Origin: Nitrospira sp.
GTDB taxonomy: Bacteria; Nitrospirota; Nitrospiria; Nitrospirales; Nitrospiraceae
NCBI GenBank assembly: GCA_009885705.1
Contig: VFKF01000379.1
Span: 1 to 32,678, forward strand
DNA: 32,678 nt
Reading direction: 5' to 3'
The translations under genes and the position numbers were made by a program. Positions 25,577-32,678 of the stretch are shown here, one piece after another. Numbering within the stretch: position 1 is the first letter of the stretch; the number at the start of each line of letters is the position of its first letter. The notes under the pieces were generated by a model, which saw nothing but the letters and a program-made list of their open reading frames with translations, was not told where the DNA came from and did no database searches.

Positions 25577-26279
25577 GCCTTGCTCCAAATATCGCCGTGC
25601 CGACCCGCACCATCGTAGCCCCCTCTTCAACGGCCACAGCATAATCGCTCGACATACCCATCGAAAGTTCCTTCAATGAAACGGTACCGACCGATTGATG
25701 CGAGAGACGCTCGGCCAACTCACGCAAACGACGGAAATAGGGACGAGACTGCTCAGGATCGCTGGTGGGAGGGGGAATCGCCATGAGCCCCTTCACCTCC
25801 ACATGAGGCAAGGCTCCCAGTCTCGGCAGCAGTCCCTCAAGCTCACCAGGACGAAAGCCGGTCTTCGTCGCCTCCCCCTCAAGATTGACCTCCAGCAGCA
25901 CTGCTTGCCTCACCCCTGCTTCTTGCGCCCGTTTTTCGATCTCTTCTGCCAGTTCGAGGCTGTCGACCGAATGAATCAGGTCGAAGACCCCGACGACTGA
26001 TCGAACCTTTCGCCGCTGCAGATGGCCGATAAAATGCCACTGAACCGGCGCGCCCCGTAAGCCTTCTACTTTCGGAAGCGCCTCTTGGAGGCGGTTTTCA
26101 CCGAGTATCGTCAGCCCTGATGCAATCCCCTCACGAAGCTGATCGAGCCCCACTGACTTTGTCGCAGCGACGAGACGCACGCTGCCTTCGGGCCGTCCAG
26201 CTTGCCGAGTCGCAAGCCGGATCTGCTCGAGCACGAATCGAATATTCTCACTGATTGAACCACTGACCGGTACATCCAT
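25569..26279 (-). CDS. yggS: YggS-family pyridoxal phosphate homeostasis protein
   Basis: SVRLVAATKSVGLDQLREGIASGLTILGENRLQEALPKVEGL; WHFIGHLQRRKVRSVVGVFDLIHSVDSLELAEEI; LKELSMGMSSDYAVAVEEGATMVRVGTAIFGAR. Confidence 0.95.
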   Translation of the reverse strand: MDVPVSGSISENIRFVLEQIRLATRQAGRPEGSVRLVAATKSVGLDQLREGIASGLTILGENRLQEALPKVEGLRGAPVQWHFIGHLQRRKVRSVVGVFDLIHSVDSLELAEEIEKRAQEAGVRQAVLLEVNLEGEATKTGFRPGELEGLLPRLGALPHVEVKGLMAIPPPTSDPEQSRPYFRRLRELAERLSHQSVGTVSLKELSMGMSSDYAVAVEEGATMVRVGTAIFGARRG

Positions 26280-26379
26280 CTCATGTGATCGCCACAACTG
26301 AAGCCCTGCCGCTCGCACGTTCGGAGGTATTGTACCCAAACCACCGAACAAATGTCAGCGCAAGCGGCCTGACCACCTG

Positions 26380-27114
26380 TTACCGGCTGGAAGCAAGAGT
26401 AATCCCGCTGACCATCGTTCCGTTCACACGGCCTTCCCGTCGATAGGAATAGAAGAGCTCATCGTGGCAGATCGTGCAGAGATTCACCGATGAGACAGCA
26501 CGTGACAGGACACCCTCTCCTTCTACTTGTCGACGAATCAAGGCCTTAAGATCCAACCGCGCATTGTGTCCCTGATAGTCCCGCACAACCGATTCCCAAT
26601 CCGGCAATCCCGCTTGGAGCTGAACGAGCACAGGGCCATCCACCTCATAGCAACAAGGACCAGCCGAGGGTCCAATACTGACTCGCAAATCAGACCGCGT
26701 CGATCCGAATCTGGCCACCATGAGCGAAAGCGTCTTCGGCACAATCCCGGCGACAGCCCCCCGCCAGCCGGCATGAATCGCGGCCACGACATGCCGGCGG
26801 GGATCATGCACGAGGACAGGGACACAATCCGCCGTACGCACCGCCACCGTGACGCCAGGCTGGTCGGTCACCAGCGCGTCCCACCCGCCAGGAAACTGGT
26901 CCGACTCAATCAGTGGCCGATCCACCACCAGCGCGTCAGTACCATGCACTTGCTTGACAGACAGCAGCCAGCCACGCCCCTGGGCCCCGGACTGGCGAGC
27001 CGGCACTCCGACCTCAAGCGCGAACGAATCCGCATGACGGCGTGTGCCGAAAAAATGCCGGACGCCGTCCCGTGCGGAGGCGAAGGCAGGAACCGTGATA
27101 ACCGCTGCACTCAT
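26380..27114 (-). CDS. pgeF: Purine nucleoside phosphorylase/polyphenol oxidase (laccase-domain, YfiH/PgeF family)
   Basis: VKQVHGTDALVVD; DALVTDQPGVTVAVRTADCVPVLVHDPRRHVVAAIHAGWRGAVAGIV; IGPSAGPCCYEVD. Confidence 0.94.
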   Translation of the reverse strand: MSAAVITVPAFASARDGVRHFFGTRRHADSFALEVGVPARQSGAQGRGWLLSVKQVHGTDALVVDRPLIESDQFPGGWDALVTDQPGVTVAVRTADCVPVLVHDPRRHVVAAIHAGWRGAVAGIVPKTLSLMVARFGSTRSDLRVSIGPSAGPCCYEVDGPVLVQLQAGLPDWESVVRDYQGHNARLDLKALIRRQVEGEGVLSRAVSSVNLCTICHDELFYSYRREGRVNGTMVSGITLASSR

Positions 27115-27158
27115 AGCCCTACTCCGATACGACGATTCACGGACGCAAACCTGTCGGC

Positions 27159-28355
27159 TTAGTCGACCTGTTTGCGTAAAAACGTGGGCACATCCCATTC
27201 ATCATCCGCCACAACCGCAACTCGCTCCATCGATTCTCTCGAATCGCTCGGCCGTCGCAAAAAACTTGGGCGATCGAGATCCTTGAGCGGCCGGTCTGCA
27301 TAGGATCGGTCGCCCATCGAGGCGCCCATACCCGTCGCGACCTGTTGCCCATTCCTTGTACTCCGCGCCGCCGCCACAGAAATCGGAGCAGCCTGCTCCT
27401 CCCGTTCAAATCCCGTCGCAATCACCGTCACGACCAGATCGTCGCCCATGTCGGGATTGATGACCTGTCCAACAATGATATTGGCTTCCGGATCGGCTGT
27501 CTGCTGGACAATCGTGGCCGCTTCCTCGATCTCATGCAGGGACATATTGGGTCCCCCGGTGATATTCAACAACACGCCGCGCGCACCCTCCACACTGCCT
27601 TCTTCCAGCAACGGGCTGCAGATCGCCTTCTGCGCCGCTTCAATCGCCCGATTCGTCCCGCGGGCCACACCCATGCCCATCACCGCGCGCCCCGTATGCG
27701 ACATAATCGTGCGGACGTCGGCAAAGTCCACGTTCACATGGCCGGTGGTCGTAATCACATCCGCAATCCCTTGAATCGCCTGCCGGAGGACGTCATCGGC
27801 GACCTTGAAGGCTTCGAGCAACGGTGTGGATTTATCGACGATGCCGAGCAATCGCTGGTTGGGAATCACGAGCAAGGTATCCACATGGCGGCGAAGATCA
27901 CGAATCCCTTCATCCGCATGACTCATCCGGCGATGACCTTCATAGGTAAAGGGCTTGGTGACAACCCCGACCGTCAAGATGCCAAGTTCACGCGCGATGC
28001 TCGCCACAATCGGCGCGGCGCCGGTTCCCGTGCCTCCACCCATGCCCGCAGTGACGAACACCATGTCGGCACCTTCAAGACATTCCCGAATCTGGTCTTT
28101 GCTTTCCAGCGCGGAGTCTTTCCCGACTTCCGGCTTGGCGCCAGCGCCGAGTCCCCTGGTCCGCTCAGGCCCCAGTTGCACCTTATAGGAAGCCCGCGAC
28201 CGATCCAACGCCTGCAGATCGGTATTGGCTGCAATGAAATCGACCCGCGCCAATCCGGACGTGATCATCGTGTTAATGGCATTGCACCCGGCGCCACCCA
28301 CACCGATCACTTTGATCCGAACCGGGGATACGACATCCTCTTCAAATGAAAACAT
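27159..28355 (-). CDS. ftsZ: Cell division protein FtsZ
   Basis: [50 protein letters not shown]-terminal peptide [11 protein letters not shown]. Confidence 0.98.
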   Translation of the reverse strand: MFSFEEDVVSPVRIKVIGVGGAGCNAINTMITSGLARVDFIAANTDLQALDRSRASYKVQLGPERTRGLGAGAKPEVGKDSALESKDQIRECLEGADMVFVTAGMGGGTGTGAAPIVASIARELGILTVGVVTKPFTYEGHRRMSHADEGIRDLRRHVDTLLVIPNQRLLGIVDKSTPLLEAFKVADDVLRQAIQGIADVITTTGHVNVDFADVRTIMSHTGRAVMGMGVARGTNRAIEAAQKAICSPLLEEGSVEGARGVLLNITGGPNMSLHEIEEAATIVQQTADPEANIIVGQVINPDMGDDLVVTVIATGFEREEQAAPISVAAARSTRNGQQVATGMGASMGDRSYADRPLKDLDRPSFLRRPSDSRESMERVAVVADDEWDVPTFLRKQVD

Positions 28356-28412
28356 CAGGACACCTCCCTTAATAATAGAATCCGCGTGACGGGCATCCGC
28401 CTCGCGTCACAG

Positions 28413-29657
28413 TTAAAAGAACTCGAACATCCAAGTTTTCATCCGATCGAACGCTTTGCTCAACGGCCGTCCCCCGCGCAGACCGGCAGTCGCCATCTCC
28501 TCGGCATGGTGCCGGGCATGGAGCAACAGACCGACTCCTGTGGCATGCATGGGATTGCTGACGATGTCGCGAAGCCCTCCGACCCCGCTGGGCGCACCGC
28601 GGCGAGCCGGAAGATTCAAGACCTGCTCTGCCGCATCGGGCATCCCTTCCAACAACGACGTCCCCCCGGTAATGACCACCCCTGCGCCCAACATGCCCTC
28701 GTAACCGGCGCGCGCGATTTCCCGGCGGACCAGCTCGAATATTTCCGCAACCCTCGGTTCAAGAATCTCCGCGACATCACGGCGCGAAAACGTCCTGGCG
28801 GGACGGTCCCCAACCGACGGCACCTCCACCGTTTCATGCCCCTGTACCAATCCTGTCAGCGCAATCCCATGTTGCAGTTTGATCTTCTCAGCCTCGACCT
28901 GCGTGGTCAGCAACCCGATCGCGAGATCCTTCGTCAAATTCTGCCCGCCGATCGGCAACACCGCGGAATGCCTGATACTCCCGTCGAGGAAAATCGCGAG
29001 GTCGGTCGTCCCCCCCCCGAGATCGATCATGACGACCCCCAGATCGCGCTCTTCCACGCTCAGGACCGCCTCACTGGAGGCCAACGGCTGCAGCACAATA
29101 TCCACGACATCGAGTCCCGCGCGATTCACACACTTGATGATGTTCTGCGCGGACGTCACCGCGCCGGTAATCACATGGACGTTCACCTCAAGCCGGTTTC
29201 CAGACAGTCCCAACGGCTCCCGGATACCCTCTTGCCCGTCTACCGTGAATTCGCGTGGCAACACATGGAGAATCCGCCGGTCGTGAGGAATCACCGCCAG
29301 CGTGCGGGCGCTCTCGATGGCCCGCTGGATATCCTCCCGCGTGACTTCTAATTTCTTGAGCGGTACCACGCCTTTGCAGTTCTCCGCAGCAATATGACTG
29401 CCGGCAATGCCGGTATAGACGGAATTGATCTGGACCGCCGCCATCAGTTCCGCTTCCTCGACCGCCTTTTTGATCGATTCGACCGTACTCTCGATATCGA
29501 CCACGACACCTTTACGGAGACCTCGGGAAGGACTGGACCCGACTCCGATGATGTTCAGCGCCCCATCATCGGTGATTTCCGAAACGATGGCGCAGATCTT
29601 CGTGGTCCCGATATCCAACCCCACAAGAATCTGATCACGCTTCGGCACAGTCCTCAC
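28413..29657 (-). CDS. ftsA: Cell division protein FtsA
   Basis: ILVGLDIGTTKICAIVSE; VVMIDLGGGTTDLAIF; VVITGGTSLLEGM; C-terminal amphipathic FDRMKTWMFEFF. Confidence 0.97.
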   Translation of the reverse strand: MRTVPKRDQILVGLDIGTTKICAIVSEITDDGALNIIGVGSSPSRGLRKGVVVDIESTVESIKKAVEEAELMAAVQINSVYTGIAGSHIAAENCKGVVPLKKLEVTREDIQRAIESARTLAVIPHDRRILHVLPREFTVDGQEGIREPLGLSGNRLEVNVHVITGAVTSAQNIIKCVNRAGLDVVDIVLQPLASSEAVLSVEERDLGVVMIDLGGGTTDLAIFLDGSIRHSAVLPIGGQNLTKDLAIGLLTTQVEAEKIKLQHGIALTGLVQGHETVEVPSVGDRPARTFSRRDVAEILEPRVAEIFELVRREIARAGYEGMLGAGVVITGGTSLLEGMPDAAEQVLNLPARRGAPSGVGGLRDIVSNPMHATGVGLLLHARHHAEEMATAGLRGGRPLSKAFDRMKTWMFEFF

Positions 29658-30523
29658 CCCCTTTCACGCACAATCACACGGTTGTCGTAACGCAAATCGA
29701 TCTCGCTGCCCTCATGCTTCCGCCCATCGAACGATGCCGTCTTCAACGACGGCTTCACTTTCTGGAACCGTTCCCACTGATCGACCAACGCATCGGCGCC
29801 GAACTGAAATCGAATCCCGTTGGCCGAGGCCACCACATTCGAAGGATTTGCGAGATCCATTTCTATGCGCCCCTCGATCGAATTGCCGATGAGCTTGGCC
29901 AGCACGACCCCGGACTGCACCGAGTTGCGGACGCGAGCATCGCCCCGCAGCAGCGACTTCGGCTCCAATCCGATCAATAACGGCAACGTGAGCTCATCCT
30001 GCCTGCCCAGCTTGGCCAGAAGGTGCCCGCTTTCATCGCTCAGCCAATGGTCGACGCCCGTGCGAATAATCGCGGCAGGTGTGCGCTCCAATACCGTCAC
30101 ATGCAGCAGATGCGGAGGCCTGCGTTCGACGATCGCGTCTTTGATCCAGGCATGCGTCCGCACGCGCTCGGCGAGAAATCCGGCACTGACTTGCTGAAGC
30201 CCCATGCCGGGCTTCAAACCAAGCAACTCCACCACTTCCGGCTTCGTCACATGGTGAATCCCCTCCACCTCGACCTCACGGATTTCCAGCCAGCGTTGAA
30301 GTACTGGCCCCATCTCTCTGGTCGCGAGGGTCAGCCCCCAGGCCAAGGCCGCAAGCCCGATGATCCATGTCCCGATGCGCAGGGCTCGTCGTCCCCGCAA
30401 GAACAGTCGCTCGCGATTCGCCTGCTGCCGTTGCTCAGCGACCTCGCTGGCACGCGCCCCCTTCCACTGATTGAGCCGAGGGCCAATCGCGCGCACCGCT
30501 CGCTTTCGCATGGACAACTTCAT
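29654..30523 (-). CDS. ftsQ: Cell division protein FtsQ (POTRA/FtsQ domain)
   Basis: Single N-terminal TM; REVEVEGIHHVTKPEVVELLGLKPGMGLQQV (POTRA); position between ddl and ftsA with ATGA overlaps. Confidence 0.92.
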   Translation of the reverse strand: MKLSMRKRAVRAIGPRLNQWKGARASEVAEQRQQANRERLFLRGRRALRIGTWIIGLAALAWGLTLATREMGPVLQRWLEIREVEVEGIHHVTKPEVVELLGLKPGMGLQQVSAGFLAERVRTHAWIKDAIVERRPPHLLHVTVLERTPAAIIRTGVDHWLSDESGHLLAKLGRQDELTLPLLIGLEPKSLLRGDARVRNSVQSGVVLAKLIGNSIEGRIEMDLANPSNVVASANGIRFQFGADALVDQWERFQKVKPSLKTASFDGRKHEGSEIDLRYDNRVIVRERG

Positions 30524-31530
30524 GGCTTGTGCCTGTCCCCTGACTGCTGGTCAATGCGGGCTGCTCGAACCAGCGCAGACTCCAGTATCCGTTCGGTCAG
30601 CTCGTCATAATCGATCTTGGCTCGCCCCGCCGCCATCGGCAACAAACTCGTTTCCGTCATCCCCGGCGCCGTATTGATCTCCAGCACAAACGGGCGTCCC
30701 TTCGGCGTAATACGGAAATCCACCCGAGCCGCCCCTTCGCAACCCAGCACCTCATAGGTACGCAACGCCAACGCGCGAATCTGCTTGGTCACCGCCGCCG
30801 TTAACGGTGCGGGACAGAGATACTGCGTTTTCCCCTTTTCATACTTCGCGGCGAAATCGTAGAATCCACCAGGTGCCACAATCTCCACAGCGGGAAGCAC
30901 CAAGGGCGCCGCATGCTGCCGCCCGATGATTGACACCGTGACCTCATGCCCAGGGATATAAGCCTCGACCATCGCATCCGTATCGTAGCGATGAGCCAAC
31001 GCCAAGGCCTCACGCCACTGAGCCGGCTTCCGAACGATGGTGACGCCGATGGTGGAGCCCTGCGACGCAGGCTTGACCACGACGGGCCAGCGCAACTTCG
31101 CCGTCCGCAACAGGGTCGCACTGGACACCTTCGTCCCTCGCTTCACGACGGTGCCACCAGGCACAGGAATACCCGCCGAGGCCAAGAGTGTTTTTGTCGT
31201 CACTTTATGCATGCCAACCGCACTGGCCTGGATACCGGACCCGGTATAAGGGATGCCTAGCGTTTCCAAAAATCCTTGGATTGCGCCATCCTCTCCGCCT
31301 GGGCCATGTAAGGCGAGAAAGGCCACCGCAATCTTCTGATCGTACAGATCCTGAGAGAGAGTCGGACCGACATCGATGGCCACGGCATCATACCCACGGC
31401 GCACCAGCGACCGATGCACCGCGGTGCCGGTCCTGAGCGACACCTCGCGCTCGGCCGATTGCCCGCCCATCAGCACCCCGATGCGGGCACGCGTGAGAAG
31501 GGGCCGTTCTGTCAGTCGAGGCTGGCTCAT
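30520..31530 (-). CDS. ddl: D-alanine--D-alanine ligase
   Basis: IGVLMGGQSAEREVSLRTGTAV; ALHGPGGEDGAIQGFLETLGIPYTGSG; VVKPASQGSTIGVTIV; EINTAPGMTETSLLP. Confidence 0.96.
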   Translation of the reverse strand: MSQPRLTERPLLTRARIGVLMGGQSAEREVSLRTGTAVHRSLVRRGYDAVAIDVGPTLSQDLYDQKIAVAFLALHGPGGEDGAIQGFLETLGIPYTGSGIQASAVGMHKVTTKTLLASAGIPVPGGTVVKRGTKVSSATLLRTAKLRWPVVVKPASQGSTIGVTIVRKPAQWREALALAHRYDTDAMVEAYIPGHEVTVSIIGRQHAAPLVLPAVEIVAPGGFYDFAAKYEKGKTQYLCPAPLTAAVTKQIRALALRTYEVLGCEGAARVDFRITPKGRPFVLEINTAPGMTETSLLPMAAGRAKIDYDELTERILESALVRAARIDQQSGDRHKP

Positions 31531-31534
31531 CTCG

Positions 31535-32485
31535 CTACGTCGCTCCTACAATTTTGAGTTCAAGCTCTAACCGCACACCAGCCCGACGACGTATGGTGCT
31601 GCGGACCTTTTTAATCAGTGCCATCACGTCCGCCGCGCGCGCCTGCCCCCGGTTCACCATAAAGTTGGCATGTTTCAAGGACACTTCTGCATCGCCGACG
31701 CACGCCCCCTTGAGACCGGTCGCCTCGATCAATCGGCCGGCAGAATCGTTCGGAGGATTTTTGAAGACACAACCGGCGCTCGGCATCGCCAACGGCTGCG
31801 TGTCTCGCCGGTAATGAAGGTAGTCCTTGACCACTTTCTCGATCTCCGCACGAACCCCTTGCTTCAACTGCAGCCATACCCCGATGACGATGCCTCGTGG
31901 CAGCAGGGCCTTGCGATACTCGAACGTCACCTGCGCTGCGTCCAGATCCACGATCTGGCCTTTCAGATTCACCATCCGAACGGCCTTCACCGAATCCTTC
32001 ATCTCCCCGAGCTTCGTCCCGGCATTCATCACCACACAACCGGCCACAGTCCCCGGAATTCCCGCCGCCCATTCCAGGCCCGCGAGGGAGTGGCGGATGG
32101 CGTAGGCAATCAACGTCGGCATCCCGACACCCCCATCGGAATACAGAACGGCCCCCGACTCTTCTTTGATCGTCCGCAACCGCACCAGACTGACCACGAT
32201 GCCTCTGATGCCCCCATCCCGAATGAGCACATTCGTTCCGCCCAAGACAAACAGAGGGACCTTGCGCGCGCGCGCTTGCCGGACCACCAGACAGACATCT
32301 TCAATATCAGCCGGCTCCACCACGACATCCGCAGGCCCTCCGATTTTGAAGGACGTGTACTCTCGCAACGGGGCCTGGAAGGACACAGATCCCCGAACAC
32401 CTGCCACCGCGGCCCGCACATCTGCCTGCGTAAATCTCGCAGGGACGCTCGTTGTTGTCGTGACATGCTGACTGCCTCGCTTCAT
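31535..32485 (-). CDS. murB: UDP-N-acetylenolpyruvoylglucosamine reductase
   Basis: YTSFKIGGPADVVVEP; LGGTNVLIRDGGIRGIVVSL; AGIPGTVAGCVVMNAG; AGCVFKNPPNDSAGRLIEATGLKG. Confidence 0.96.
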   Translation of the reverse strand: MKRGSQHVTTTTSVPARFTQADVRAAVAGVRGSVSFQAPLREYTSFKIGGPADVVVEPADIEDVCLVVRQARARKVPLFVLGGTNVLIRDGGIRGIVVSLVRLRTIKEESGAVLYSDGGVGMPTLIAYAIRHSLAGLEWAAGIPGTVAGCVVMNAGTKLGEMKDSVKAVRMVNLKGQIVDLDAAQVTFEYRKALLPRGIVIGVWLQLKQGVRAEIEKVVKDYLHYRRDTQPLAMPSAGCVFKNPPNDSAGRLIEATGLKGACVGDAEVSLKHANFMVNRGQARAADVMALIKKVRSTIRRRAGVRLELELKIVGAT

Positions 32486-32489
32486 AACA

Positions 32490-32678
32490 TCATGCTGTGG
32501 GGGTCAAACGGGCCAAGAGGCCAAGCCCCGTCTTCCAAATATCCCCCGCCCCTAGCGTAATGACGAGGTCCCCGGATTTCAGATGGGGCAATACCTGATC
32601 GACCAACGTATCTTTCTGTTCCACAAAGGTCACAGAGGGATGGCCGGCGGCACGAACGATCTCCGCCAGCTTCGCTCC
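32490..32678 (-). CDS. murC: UDP-N-acetylmuramate--L-alanine ligase, C-terminal end (truncated by window edge)
   Basis: Reverse translation GAKLAEIVRAAGHPSVTFVEQKDTLVDQVLPHLKSGDLVITLGAGDIWKTGLGLLARLTPTA*; LGAGDIW motif; directly upstream of murB. Confidence 0.85.
   Translation of the reverse strand, partial: GAKLAEIVRAAGHPSVTFVEQKDTLVDQVLPHLKSGDLVITLGAGDIWKTGLGLLARLTPTA

Noticed and set aside
27345-28349. 334-aa + strand ORF antisense to ftsZ
   Set aside because: Shadow ORF, His/Arg-rich, with no recognisable domain; ftsZ on the opposite strand is certain.
28386-29351. 321-aa + strand ORF antisense to ftsA
   Set aside because: Shadow ORF lying opposite an unmistakable ftsA; no domain or promoter/SD support.
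32264-32275. (GC)6 dinucleotide run inside murB
   Set aside because: Encodes the ordinary ARAR segment of QARARKVPLF in high-GC DNA; no evidence of function beyond coding.
31670-32560. 296-aa + strand ORF antisense to murB
   Set aside because: Shadow ORF; His/Pro/Arg-rich, no recognisable domain.
1-32678. CRISPR arrays, transposases, integrases, toxin-antitoxin or defence islands
   Set aside because: Looked for regularly spaced repeats and characteristic proteins; none seen.

Overview
The window is dominated by a dense, almost entirely minus-strand housekeeping region. The proteins and gene order resemble a Nitrospirota/Nitrospira-type bacterium; this is inference and was not checked by search. 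Reading down the minus strand from the right edge: (1) a cell-wall/division cluster murC(3' end)-murB-ddl-ftsQ-ftsA-ftsZ, running into an ylm-like cluster pgeF-yggS-proC-yggT-divIVA and a serine hydrolase; (2) pgsA-pilC-pilS-pilR-ispE; (3) prs-rplY-pth; (4) rpsF-ssb-rpsR-yceD(DUF177)-rpmF; (5) the fatty-acid/phospholipid cluster plsX-fabH-fabD-fabG-acpP-fabF, then rnc and two tandem cyclophilin-type PPIases; (6) folD and the 5' part of a methylenetetrahydrofolate reductase-like gene. Only two islands lie on the + strand: a three-gene cassette (secreted NHL/SMP-30-like beta-propeller, Cys-rich putative zinc protein, PilZ-domain protein) at 1523-3613, and a small orphan gene at 22394-22711 with a near-consensus sigma70 promoter. 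I see no CRISPR array, transposase, integrase, tRNA, rRNA or recognised defence system. The most interesting material is the uncharacterised + strand cassette with its palindrome-bearing divergent promoter region, and several structured intergenic segments inside the operons. I do not see convincing evidence of a wholly new system.
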